64,000 nucleotides of DNA, from positions 106,534,821-106,598,820 of the forward strand of contig JBCFYV010009882.1 of NCBI GenBank assembly GCA_039000515.1, in the 5' to 3' direction. The notes beneath the pieces are model-generated. The model was given only the letters and a program-made list of their open reading frames with translations, had not been told where the DNA came from and made no database searches. The DNA is from Timema cristinae. Lineage: Eukaryota > Arthropoda > Insecta > Phasmatodea > Timematidae. This document shows, in pieces, positions 9,850-21,832 of the stretch (positions within the stretch are counted from its first letter, which is position 1; each line of letters starts with the position of its first letter). The translations under genes and the position numbers were made by a program.

Positions 9850-12274
9850 GATATTTAGATGCGGTTATAACCGTAATTAGCTAATATAATAGCATGGCTA
9901 TTTAATCCACCAGTAAAATATTAGTTAGATTGAATTTTTAATCATAGCAGTTAAAATTTAACTATGGGATTTTTTAGCATAAAATCCAACATTGCTTTAA
10001 AATAACAATGGATTTCATTCAGATAAAATGAAACTTAAACAATAAAATTAGAATTTATTCAAAATGTTGATACTGTGAGCTAAAGAATTATGGTTCAATC
10101 TCATTGTGAAAACCACCATATTTCTGTGTATTTAATGTATATTTGAAGTTGATTTTTTAAAATAATTTTGCACTGTTTTGTTTATATTTTAATTTTGTTT
10201 GGACTTACAATATGAGACTAGTTTTGCAATTTTTTGTTTTTATTTTCTATTTCTTATTTTGTAGCACAAAATTGAAGGAGGCTATCAAATCTATTTGTAA
10301 AGGGATGCTGATAATTTATGAAGGAAGACCTTTAACCCTCTCAAGACGGTGATGAAACCATGATCAAGCCAACTAACAAATGTCTATAGTTACTTGAAAA
10401 TACATCTTGTATGACTCCTTAACACTTAAAAACAAGCTGTATTTTTATCAAATAGCTTTTTATTATATATAACATGTCTTTCATTTAGATTAGAATTTAT
10501 TTTATTTATTTTTAGTTTAAAATCTTGACTTTGCAAAAAAGTTTCTTAAAAAGTTAACCAAATAACCTTCACACATTTTATTGTTCCCTTTACCTCTTAA
10601 AATGTAAAAAAATAATTGCTCAATGACTTATCTTTGTATCATTGTTGAATTGTTTGTAATACTAATGGACTTTAGACATATTCATGTTGGTACCAGTACA
10701 TAGCCTCCAACTGATTATTTGATTTCTATTACTTTACTATACTTTACTTTGAAACATATTGCAAGACCATTGCTTTGATTTCTATTACTTTACTATACTT
10801 TACTTTGAAACATATTGCAAGACCATTGCTTTGATTTGCTCATAGATTAAAAACATGGAACAGTCATTATATTATCATCTGTCCTTTTCAAAACTATTAC
10901 CTTTAAAAACATGGTTAGTTCTGGTGGACTGACAGTGCTCTAGCTATCCTTATGGTGTAAGCACACATTAGTAAAATATTTTAGGATTTTGTTCAATGCA
11001 AGATTTCTTATAGTTTAGTCTGTACCACACAGAGTATTACATCTCCCAGGGGAGCTTTACAATTTCCACTGATCAATAGTTTTTGTATCCAAACAATCTT
11101 AACAAATGTGTGCAGATTTTATCTCATAAACTTGAAATACAAATTTGATCTCGCTTGTCCAGATTTGCTAAAATTTGGTGTGTTTGTCAAAACCTACAAA
11201 AGAAGAAATTTAGCCATTCAGATTTAAACTTTAATTGATGAATAAAACTAAAATTTTAAATAATATTTTTATATAGATAGTTTGAAAAACCACAAAGATA
11301 AAAAAAAAAAAAACTACAAGTGATTTGGACTAATGGTTATTTAAATATTGTGGTCCAGAGCTCGGCCTGTATTTCAAAAGGGTAGTTCCCCCTCTTAAGA
11401 CTTCACTACCATAATGTAAGCTTGTATAAAGCGGCTAATTAGAGGACAATATCTCATTTTCAATATCACCAACACAATATTGTTCATAAGAAAAATATCT
11501 GCTATTATGTAGCACCATGAACTGATGGTCACTGGTATAAAGCAAATAAAACATTCTACAAAGCTTTGTTGTTCTATCCTTGTGTGTATCCAATGTTTAG
11601 TCCTTGATATTCTCTATAGGTGTACTGATGCAGGTACCAATGAATCATAATAGAGCGATTATTTGTGCATCAACAATCAATCATAATCGGTGATTTTTAT
11701 TAATATTCAAAATTTTTAACACAATATATGTTTTGTATTACGGACTTATTGAAACTAAAAATCTATAAACACCCACAAATAAAGGTAAATACAAGTAACG
11801 GGCAGGCCCGATTCTAATAGGCAGTCATGTTACAACACTACACTCGACAATTAAGGGAAAGAGAGATGCGTGACATGGCCTCAGGAGAGGTGGAGAAACG
11901 AGTGGCGTGGCCTCGAGAGGGCTGGCGAAACGAGCGAGGAGGCCTCGGAAAGGGAGTATAAACGAGGGTAAAAAACTAACAAACTTTATTCAAATAGCTG
12001 TTACTGTTGCAACTAATTTAATTTTATTGCTCTCATATTTTTTCTATATTTTTATTTACTTATGCGATTAAAAAAGAGGGGCTAGCTTCGGGGCCCCCTG
12101 CGGACGCCTTGTTCGCATAGGCCAAGAACGGGCCCTAGTTAAAATCTACCCTACAAGTCAGCCACGGGTTGTGTTTGTATGTTATCTCGCAGCTAGAAGC
12201 TAAACAGATTGGGAGGCACGGATGTCAATCACTGCGCTTTTATGTACTTTTTCACAAATTGTTTTGAAAGCTAC
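9850..12274. other. No gene recognised
   Basis: AT-rich sequence with no domain-bearing open frame. It contains a perfect tandem duplication (10719-10830, listed separately). A GC-richer patch at about 11800-11960 is unassigned. Confidence 0.4.
10719..10830. repeat. Perfect 56-bp tandem duplication
   Basis: Two adjacent copies of a 56-bp unit containing GATTTCTATTACTTTACTAT appear identical by eye, suggesting a recent duplication. Confidence 0.85.
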
Positions 12275-12545
12275 TTACATAAAGATTACCTGCTTCGCTG
12301 GTCACATGGTTTAAGGCATCACTCTCATGTTAGGTTAGACTGCCGGTGACAGGCAGATCAAGGCTCAAATCCTGGTCAGGTGTAGTAAGTTTTTTAATCC
12401 AAAATGATATTCCTCTATACCTTGATGCAAATGCAGGTACACATATTCTAAATTCATCTTTACTCATCCCTAATTCATTAACGTAATTAGTACATATACA
12501 TATAACCTGAACAGGTAGTAAGATGCTATGTATAGAAAAAAAACC
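12275..12545 (+). mobile_element. SINE-B copy
   Basis: tRNA-derived head with a degenerate B box (GGCTCAAATCC at about 12362), a body with CAAATGCAGGTACAC, and a tail CCTGAACAGGTAGTAAGATG. The tail closely resembles that of SINE-A while head and body differ. Confidence 0.75.
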
Positions 12546-12549
12546 CATA

Positions 12550-14989
12550 AAGATTAATATTATAGTTTACATTAATAAACTGTATTTACTCGACCCATTA
12601 AATGAAATCCTAAATTAAAATATAGCAACTAATTTATTTGTAAAGTTAATTTATTATAAGTTTCTGTGACACATAAATAATATACAATGATGAAAACAAT
12701 AAAATTATCTTTAGAATAACATACTTGTTCCCCGTATTGGAGTACGCGGAACAAACGTCAAGCTTATTTGTTTGAATCCTGGCACTAGCAAGGCATGACC
12801 ACGTTCTTTTTAGTTTATGAATCTGATAGCCCAAGCGGAAGATGTTTGGCCGGTATGCAAGAACTAAACAAAGTGGGTCATTAGTATGAGTGGAAAGGTA
12901 GAGACGTTGATTTGCTTGCTAAGCACGGTGAGTTGTCCAAGAAATGATGTCATAACGTGAGTGGCGCAAAAGTGGAGTCTGCAGCACTATTGGCCCACTC
13001 ACATTTGTTCACTCCTAATCCATTCATTCTTTTGTGACACTAAGACCTCACTCAGCTTAGTTCTTGTATATTGGCCCTTTTCTTTATTGCTGTCCACCTT
13101 TCTTTCAATGCAAATTGGAGTACATTTCCTTTAAATTCTACTTTCCTCATAGCTAGCACATAAGAGTCAATATACGAGTAGCTCAAATAGAAAGTAAAAC
13201 ACATGAGTATATGTTTAAAAATGCTAAAATTGAAAGGGATGTTCATTGGAAATAATACAATTTGTTTGCAGGTTAGCATTTGATTTACTTTAAGCTATAA
13301 TTTACACATTCTGTAACAATATTTTGGTGGGAGTGAACACTGAATGGTGTTTTTCAGATTTAAAATTTTGTATTGAAACCCCCAGCCCTAAGTCCTCCCA
13401 GAGAAGATAATAGACAGTGTGTAGTAAGATTAACATTTATTAAATATGAGCAAAAAAAAAAAAAAAAGACAGGTTCAAATAGAAAGGGTGGCCATCGGCC
13501 CTGGTTAAGGTTACTGGTTAAGGTTAAAACTCATTTAGCTATAGTGTACTACATAAGCTATATAAATAATTTTATCAAAAAAAGGGAACAAAATAGTGCA
13601 ATTGATGATTCGGATAAACAATATTAGCCTAGTGAATGACTCTGCTTATATCATTATCACTAAACTCGTTACTAGATTTCAAGTTGTCAAAGGCGGTGGC
13701 AAGTTAATCGAATAATTAGCCCGAGAAAAGGTACAAACAAATCATCACATGACAAAATAATATAAAAATATACTAGAAAATTCTTTAAAGTGATCGCAAT
13801 AAGGATAAATTGAATAGAAAAAGACCCACATCAAAAAGTTGCATTTAGATAGAGATTAGAAAAATTTCAAACTAGCTTATAGCTAGCGGCCTGGGTATAA
13901 GTTACTAAAAAGAGCTTTAAATAATCAAACAATTCCACCTGAAGCTGACCAAACAAAACAAACAAGATGGCAAGCACCCATCAAACAAGGTTAATTATTT
14001 AAACCAGTCGCCATGTAGCGAATAAACCAATTAATTTCAAATTCAAGTTTCAAGAGATAATGTCGAGTGGGCTTTAAACCCAAAATAAATTTATACTTAA
14101 TTGCTTCCATATTTAAGTTCAAAGCAAATATATAAACAATTTATTATTTAAGTCAAAAAGATGATTTGGAAAAGATTATGAGATATAGGCTGAAAGGGAA
14201 TTTTGAAAAAAATACACATCACAACTGCCGCAGATAGCTGAAGCTGGTGGTATAATGAGTACCCATACAAGCGAAATAATTCAATATATGGTCCCGCAAT
14301 ACAATCACGTGATCACAGAGACTGAGCTAGAGGACTGCAAAGGAAAGGCGGAGAGAGGAAACACGGCGGGTGCATGGGTAGACTTGCTGGAACCTCTGAC
14401 ATTGATCTAGAAGGTTGTGGAACTTAGTAGGTCAGCCTAGATTGTTCCATACTAGTTTTGGGGCGTGACATCACTGGCGCGATAGGTAATATTGATATCC
14501 ACCATCCTCACCAGTCTGATGGCAGGGCCTGAACAGGCAGCATTTGGGTGGGGTCAGATCGTATGTGTCTCTTCAGTGTGTTGAGGTGAGTTTAATAATA
14601 AATATCATTTTATTTCTTGTGTAACATGTCACACATGTTACATTATAATATTGCTAATTCTATAGATCACTACTTTATACATGACCAGTCTTTAACAGGT
14701 TTGAACTACCTGTGTTTGTTAGGTTAGATTATTTAAAGATAATATAGGTTGGCTAGAAATAGTTTTAAATGCTAACTAATGCCCCTAATGTGACAGGAGC
14801 TATGAGTTTAATTAAGAGGGAATGCATCAGCTAGAAAGCTAGAAAATCACACCCAATTGCATGCTGCTGGGATTTGAACTGGCCAATTGGGTGAAATTAG
14901 TATGATATAACATCTATCGATAACTGAGATTATTTGAAATGTTATTATATAATTTTATATTATATGTAAGTATTATTTTAGTTTTGAAC
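12550..14989. other. No gene recognised
   Basis: Open frames of 62-84 aa in this interval show no recognisable domains and look random. A short GGTTAAGGTTACTGGTTAAGG duplication lies at about 13502-13525. Confidence 0.4.
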
Positions 14990-15900
14990 ATTTTTCGGGG
15001 AGCCCCTTCCAGTTTTCTGGTCCTTCATTTTTACATTTAAGAATGTTCAGACCTTTTTGCGGTTTTTTATTAGTCCCTACACCAGCCTAACCCATTTCAA
15101 TCTTCTGCCAAACTGATAATTACAGTAGTTTATTCTTCTAGTTTTGGAAATTTTGAAACCTCTTAACTCCTAGAATTCCATTTTAAAATTTAAAATGTTC
15201 CAACATTTATGTTTATTAGGAATAGTACCTAAACCCACTTGCTAAATTTAATTTTGCTACCACAAATATATGTAGTTATTAATGTCATAACTGTGTGGCC
15301 ACAAACCTGGAAAACAGGGAAAACCTGTAATAGTCAGGGAATTTGAAAAAGGAATTTCTGTAGCCCACCCTGTATTTGTTTTGGAAATTTTGACAGTTTT
15401 CTAATGCACTGAGAAGTACTTTATTCTATTATATATTGACATTTTAAACCCCCTTTCCCATCCTTATTTTTCTAACTACCATTTAGAAATTTCAATTCTT
15501 GACACTTATTTAGTTATCTCAAGTACCACCTTATTCCCTGTATGCTATTTCCTAGAGTCCCACTTAAAAGATTAAAATTTTAATAACTTTATAACTATTT
15601 GTAGTGGTCCCTCTAGCTGCCTGCTAAATTTCAATTTTTTTACCACACTGATAAATTATTTCTATTAGTTTTTCTAGTTTTAACCCCCCCCCCCCCCTCC
15701 TTCACACCCTATTCTCCAACTCGCTTTAAGAAATTAAACCTTTCAATATTTATTTGGTTATCTGGAGTTGTCTCTCTACCTGTCTACCAAATTTTAGTTT
15801 CATACCACATCTATAAGTTTTTTCTAATTAATAGAGCCCCATTTGAAATTTCCCATTCTTAGACTTTTCTCATTATCTGCGAAATTTCAGCTTTCCAGCT
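14990..15900. repeat. Degenerate long-unit tandem array, copy 1
   Basis: Blocks with the recurring landmarks CTACCACACTGA, ATTAGTTTTGGAAATTTTGA and TTATTTGG...GT repeat roughly every 120-180 bp with heavy divergence. It includes a C homopolymer near 15685-15698. The opening block (TAGTCCCTACACCAGCCTAA at about 15072) closely matches the start of the array at 52930-54090. Confidence 0.6.
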
Positions 15901-16108
15901 AATCTATAAGATCCATATTAGATGTATAAATTATGCAATAACTAGGTCCTTATTTTATAATATATATATATACATTAAACTTAATAAACAAACAAGTACT
16001 TAAACTATAAACTCATGGCACATTGACTGATAACAATGATAGTGCCTAGAGGTTAAGTGGACATGTGGGCTAAACATCAATCTTGTCTATTATTTTCACC
16101 TGTGATGG

Positions 16109-16300
16109 ATGACCGAGTGTGTACCCAGTGGCAATTACAAACAGGACACTCCTTTAGTTCATGTCTTGAATAGTACATGTCACACTGCTTGCTATCTCGG
16201 GGTGGTGGCGAGTTGCTACAACATGGATAAGGCGACCTGGCACAACACCCTTGAAGCCTTCAACAAGATCTTCCTGGTGATGACTGCCGACTACTGGTAA
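16109..16300 (+). other. Unrecognised 63-aa open frame
   Basis: The translation is cysteine- and tryptophan-containing (ASCYNMDKATWHNTLEAF ... TADYW) and does not look like the AT-driven random frames nearby. I do not recognise a family. It has no clear splice sites or neighbours; it could be part of a retrotransposon body or a retroposed exon, or chance. Confidence 0.25.
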
Positions 16301-16371
16301 ACCATAAAGGACTAAGAAGAGGAGAAGGTGACGCCTGATAACTAATGATAGAAAAAAACTGATTGACTAGT

Positions 16372-16650
16372 TTAGGCATTAGCTACCGCATGTACAATTT
16401 TTGCCATGTAGACAGATGTCCTTTCCACATCCAGGACCATTTTACAAGCTTCCTCAAACGTAAGCCTTGCAGGTTCTGCTAGTAGTCCGCAAGTCATTGC
16501 CTCGTTGTCAAGTCCACACACCAGCTTGTCCCTCAGAGCCTCATCAAGGAAACCTTCAAACTTACATGACATGGACAGTATTTTTACTGAAGCAATAAAG
16601 TTAAAAATATATTCACCTGGTATCTGAGGTATTTAGGGGACAAAAATACA
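16372..16650 (-). pseudogene. Gypsy-type gag fragment
   Basis: The minus strand reads PGEYIFNFIASVKIL then LDEALRDKLVCGLDNEAM and LTFEEACKMVLDVE. This is the capsid segment typical of arthropod Ty3/Gypsy gag (LRDRLVCGL...LTF.KA). No adjacent LTR or pol was seen, so it is an isolated fragment, separate from the LTR element starting 0.55 kb away. Confidence 0.75.
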
Positions 16651-17194
16651 GTATAACTCTCATAATGAAATAAATGTCTTGACTTCTCAATTAGACCGGG
16701 ACATCGAGTAAATACTCGCACTTAATGAGAAAATGTCAATTAATATAGGCTTTTTTATCTTCCTCCCCATGATCTGACATTGTAAACACTCAAAAGTGAT
16801 AATTAGGATGAAAAAACAAACAAACTACAGACAGGCTATGCACCAAGAAGAAATAGATTCATATATAAAGTAACCATAATCGCATCAGTGGCAAAACAAC
16901 CATTAGCACTACATCACCATAGCTTAAGTGCCTGCACAGCAAGTATAGAACATGGAGACCAGCCTTGTCCGATAATTTTAACAACACAATTATCACAAAA
17001 TTTTGTCAAATGATTGTCAAAAAGAAAATTTAACCAATCTCCAACTTATTTAATTGTTGCTGAGCTCAATTGATATACCTACCCATACCAGCCAAAATTG
17101 CAATATTGAAGATAAAAAACAGAATCGGACCCAATGTTGACTACCAATACTTTCATTATATAAAACTAAAAGGAAACTTTTTCTAATCGTTACC
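16651..17194. other. No gene recognised
   Basis: AT-rich spacer between the gag fragment and the LTR retrotransposon. Confidence 0.4.
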
Positions 17195-17198
17195 AGAT

Positions 17199-18105
17199 TA
17201 TAGTATTATGTTATTACTCGCCACGTGTTGGGCGTCATTTATAACACTTCTAAATTAATTAGCTGATAATTGCCCGTGATCGAGCACTAATTAAAGCGGT
17301 ACGGTACCTTGATGATATAATTGGTAATTATAGCCCCGTGATCGAGTGCCAATTGTTGAACTATTGAATTAATCGCCCCTCAGTGGGCCCCATTTATAAC
17401 AATCCTGTTACTGCCTCTACGTTGTGCGCCTTTTATTATATAATTCAATTATGTTGATGATAATTGCCTCGTTTTTGGGAGATATTTATAACCTTTAAAA
17501 TAATACACAATTATTAGGTTAGATGTGGTTTTATTTTAATATCACTATTGTCTTGATCGTAAAACTGATCATGTCGTTAACTATTTCGAGGCGCGGCTAA
17601 TAATAACACGACCGTACATATTGAAGACTGGAGTGACAGACACAGTCACAGCCAGAGTGCTAGTCTCAGTCAGAGCTATTGAGCCAGTGCTATGAGCCAC
17701 TGTCGATTATTTCACCACGCCAAGTATATAACTCACTTCAAAAAGAACATACTAGAAAAAGATGTTAAAAAAATTTGTAAAAAAAACCCATCTCGGTGGC
17801 AGTAGAAGGTCCGATAGCAGGAAGCTGCCTCAAATTACCTTTTTAAAATTTCTATTCGATCTTTCCAGAACAGGAAGTTATTATTTATTAAAAACCTCAA
17901 ATTGCCATATTGACTCACTTAGCGTCATGCGCTCTGACGTCACTTATCAGTGGCTCGTGCCTTCTTAGAAGAAGATGAAGAAGTGCTTTAAGCGCCACGT
18001 AATATATTATAAAGTTCAAATAAAATTAAATATGTTTATAAAATTAGGACGATATTATTGTCAATGCTCTCACATATTCTTTAGGGGCAAATCAGTAACA
18101 TTACA
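17199..18105 (-). repeat. 3' LTR of the mosaic element
   Basis: 907 bp, matching 24687-25596 with only scattered differences. On the minus strand it begins TGTAATGTTACTGATTTGCC and ends CATAATACTATA. The end was placed by the AGAT duplication and by the 2-nt spacer to the primer site at the other LTR, so it ends in TA and not the usual CA. The 68-aa and 109-aa open frames inside are repeated in both LTRs and look incidental. Confidence 0.88.
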
Positions 18106-18119
18106 ACTACCCCCCAAAG
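18106..18119 (-). promoter_or_regulatory. Polypurine tract of the LTR element
   Basis: The minus strand reads CTTTGGGGGGTAGT directly before the TGTAATG start of the 3' LTR. This is the expected plus-strand DNA priming site in reverse transcription and fixes the element's orientation. Confidence 0.8.
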
Positions 18120-19289
18120 TGTATCTGAAAGTAGAGACTAGTCGTATACTTTTTGATACTTTTTGCCATAAAAGGAAAAAACATGATCATTTTTCACATA
18201 CTCTGTATAAAGTTTCACAAATTACAATATTTTGGAACACCCTGTATAGAATTTCACAAATTACAATATTTTGGAATATCCTGTATAGTGTTGTTCTTGA
18301 ATAATAATATTTGAAGTGGTGATCTCTTCTGTAAGTTACATGGAGTCCTTTTACAAAGAAGTTGAAGTTATATAAATCAAACATTAAAATATAAATTTGT
18401 TAAGCACAATTATAATTAATTGAAATAAAATAATCTAAGTTTATTACTTTAAGAAAATTGAATTTAATTGTCACTAATCAAAGTGTCCTATTTATGGTTA
18501 AAAACATTTCATATTTTTCAAGGTCTTATGTTTTGTTCTAATTTATAAAATCTTCTTTAATTATTCGTTGCACTTTATTTATTTCCATAATCCTTCACGG
18601 ATCCACTTTTAATTATTCGTTGAATTTTACTTATTTCCATGATCCTTCACAGATCCACTTTTGTGATTATTTTTAACACACTTAACAAACACTCTTAACC
18701 ATATATGTGTAACATACTCTTAAAAGCCTCATGGCCAAACTTGCTATATGAGCCATCACTTAAAATACATTTACTGAATAATTAGCTTAAAAACACAAAA
18801 GAGAATTTACAAAATACCCCAATTACTAAAAAAAAAAAAAAGTTTCAGGCAGAGAAATAAAAACATCTGAATCACCTTACCAAAATTTTATTTATGAGGA
18901 TACCTAACCTCAAATAAAATTAAAATACTTGAAATATATAGAAGACCATCTTGGATTATAAAGTACGTTTGAAATCATGTCATACTACATATGAAACATT
19001 TAAAATTAATTTCCCCTTTCTAATTGAATAATTAATTTCTCATTAGCGAAAAATCTTTAACTGTATCTGTCTCTATAGATTACAACCTTTTGAATGTTGC
19101 TCATTTGCCTTAGGCATTTAAAAAAAATGAAATTATAATAAAAATCTGTTATATTAGCCTAATTAGGTACAACACCCTAATTAGCTCTCATTATCTCTCA
19201 TTAATACATTAATATTGGCTGTTACATCACGCAATCACAGAATAACCTTTTAAACTTCTTCACAATCTCCTCAATATCTTTAAATTTTA

Positions 19290-19573
19290 GGTGACCTGGT
19301 GGTCTAGGGGTAAGGTGTCAGACTTCAATGCTGGCGGCCGGGGTTCAATCCTCGGTTCCGGCAAAGATTTATCTGATTACCAAACCCTTCCTTCACCTCT
19401 GACAAGACATCTTGTGAATGTGGGGAATGCCAGGCCTCCACCGTGGTTCGGATTCCACGTTAAACTGTAGGTCCTTCATTTCATCTCACAATCACCCTAC
19501 CATTTACACATTAGCGTAAGTGCGTATAACCCGAATGGGTAGTAAGACGCGGCGCTAATAATAATAATAATAA
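19290..19573 (+). mobile_element. SINE-A, full-length copy inside the LTR element
   Basis: About 284 bp, closely matching 4463-4735, with the same A-box and B-box regions and a longer TAA tail. An 11-bp duplication TTTAAATTTTA flanks it at 19279-19289 and 19574-19584. It inserted after the LTR element. Confidence 0.93.
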
Positions 19574-20424
19574 TTTAAATTTTAATCCAGAATTAACCAT
19601 TGGACATTTATCGCATATTTTTTAGTGGAAAGCTTAGGCCTTTGCCTCATTTATTGGTACTGATTCTTTATAGGCTGCGTTGTGCTAGCTCTATGTTTGT
19701 GAATACCTGCTACCTGATCTTTGGTGGTCCCTTGACTCACCAGAAAATGAAGTTATTAATCATGGCTTGCCCGTAGCTAAGCTCATGCCTTAAAAACCTT
19801 AACTCTTCACTCAATAAACCTTATCTCCTCAACGCTGCTAGATGCCCTCGGGCCATCCTTAATCTTTATTACGACGATTGTACAACAGAGATCATGGCTT
19901 GCCCATAGCTAAGTCATGTCTGCATGTACCTTAACTCCTCAACCTCAACCAAAACACCTTATGAAAAAAAATGCTTTTAAACAAGACTCCACTGGCCTCT
20001 CTCTTCCATGCACTGTAATAAGCACTCAAGTGCATATCTAAATTAATTTCTCTAGATATCTTAGATCTTACTCTTTAGCTCATCAGCCTCACTCTGTGAT
20101 TCCGTTTATGTTTTTTATCAATACCTTCTTAAAATTTATAAAATTTAATTAATTAAATTTAAAATGACCCCCCACATAAATATTAAAATCCTTATTTTGA
20201 CTGTCACTCTTAAAATTCGTCATTGGTGAAAAATATCTTTATTCTGATTTCCAAGATCGTCTACTAATTAATTATATTCCTAATTTTCTCTTAAACTGAA
20301 ACTATTTAAATTCTTGTTAAACTTAAAATTTATCTTTTTTATCTCTAATTATTACTTATATAATAGTTTACCATTAACAAAATATATCGCCTACTCTTAG
20401 AATTTACTTACTTTAATAATACCC

Positions 20425-20795
20425 CGCGTGCTTTCAGGGTTTCACGTACCCTCCAGCTGACAAAACTTAACCAAACCTCACCTAACCTTCTACCTGATCT
20501 TTTACCTGCATGCTTCTAAGGGTCCATGCCTCCTCCAAGCTGACAAAACTTAACCAACCCTCACCTAACCTTTTACCTGATCTTTTACCCGCATGCTTCT
20601 AAGGATCCATGCCTCCTGCAAGCTGACAAAACTTAACCAACCCTTACCTAACCTTCTACTTGATCTTTAACCTGCATGCTTCTAAGGGTCCATGTCCCCT
20701 GCAAGCTGACAAATCTTAACCAAACCTCACCTAACCTTCTACCTGATCTTTAATCTGCATGCTTCTAAGGGTCCATGTCCCCTGCCGTCAGCTGA
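20425..20795. repeat. 83-bp tandem repeat, about 4.4 copies
   Basis: The landmark GCATGCTTCTAAG recurs at 20508, 20591, 20674 and 20757, exactly 83 bp apart. Each unit also contains CAAGCTGACAAAACTTAACC and CACCTAACCTTCTACCTGAT. The first unit is diverged. It is a minisatellite within the noncoding part of the LTR element. Confidence 0.9.
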
Positions 20796-21534
20796 CAAAT
20801 ACTAAATCCAATGGGATTAATCTAATCTGCTGAATTACATATTTTAATATTTAAGGATTCCATATTTATTATACTGGGTTTGACTCTGACTTATTGAACT
20901 AAAATAAAAATATAAAAAAATATTTATTTTATCTTTCGTGGCCAAAGTCAGCCTGTGTTGTCGTCTTACTTTTTCAACAAAAGATGTTTGTAAATGTTAA
21001 ACATGTCCAAGGATTATTGATTACTTGTCTATTTTATTTTTGAAACTAAGATAACAATAGATGTTGTTGACTACTTGGAGACTTTAAGTGCAGTGTTGGA
21101 ATAACAATAAACGTTTGTTGAAACCCTCTTATTTTCACAAAAGAAAGATTAGTCCTACCCTTTTCAGAAACAAAAAGATTAGTGTCACTTTTGGTAGTTG
21201 CTGTCGTTACTGGCATGTTTACAATTTCTTTTTAAGGTGTGATTTAGGTGTGACACTTTCTTACCTTACTTCAAAAATAATATGCAGTTATACTTTGCAG
21301 AATTTGCGTGTTGAATGTTTACTTAAATCTCTATTTTAAACTTTTCTTACTATGGCTAAAGTTGGATGGAATATTTCACATTATTTAACGATTCATAATA
21401 GTTACAGTTACATAATATTTACTTACATACTAATTGCAGTTATATAATTGTATTTAAATATTACCCTTCTAAAATTAAAATGTTAATTAAGATTTTCTGT
21501 TAGTTATCCGATGTTTTAAATTCCTTTTTAATGC

Positions 21535-21832
21535 CTCCTGGATCGAAGACTTTCGGTGGGATGTATTGAAAACAACCCTTTATTTTTCTTTTTTGTTTCT
21601 TACTTAGTCTCTGGTTCGATTTCAGACTGGACTGTTTTCTACAGTTAGAATTCTTTTTAGATCGTATCCTCTGGTTCGATCTCTGATCGGATCTTTTGGA
21701 TTGAATTGTAGTTTTAGGTTCAACCTCAGATTTGGTTGCAGTCTCTCATTCGGTCCCTGTTTGCATCATAGTCTCTGGTTCGATCTCTAACTGAATTGGA
21801 GTATCTGGTTCGGTCTCTGTTCGGATCATAGT
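21535..21832 (-). pseudogene. Pol-tail-like remnant with short repeats
   Basis: Just after the stop of the gag-like ORF the minus strand carries imperfect repeats of GATCGAACCAGAGAC and a frame ending with PPKVFDPGG then KKEF, which resembles C-terminal tails of Gypsy polyproteins. If so, gag has been joined almost directly to the end of pol by a deletion. Weak assignment. Confidence 0.35.

Larger units (their letters stand above)
18120..21534 (-). other. 3.4-kb noncoding 3' region of the LTR element
   Basis: No coding sequence was recognised between the pol-like tail and the polypurine tract. It contains short tandem duplications at 18190-18300 (a unit of about 42 bp containing TTTCACAAATTACAATATTT), a 52-bp duplication at about 18559-18665, a SINE-A (19290-19573), a dispersed pair around TCATGGCTTGCCC (about 19762 and 19892), and an 83-bp tandem array (20425-20795). 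Whether this is an expanded untranslated region or replaced pol/env sequence cannot be decided here. Confidence 0.5.

Noticed and set aside
17975..18304. 109-aa ORF starting MKKCFKRHVIYY
   Set aside because: The same start occurs in both LTRs (17975 and 25466) and the frame runs out of the LTR into unrelated sequence; incidental.
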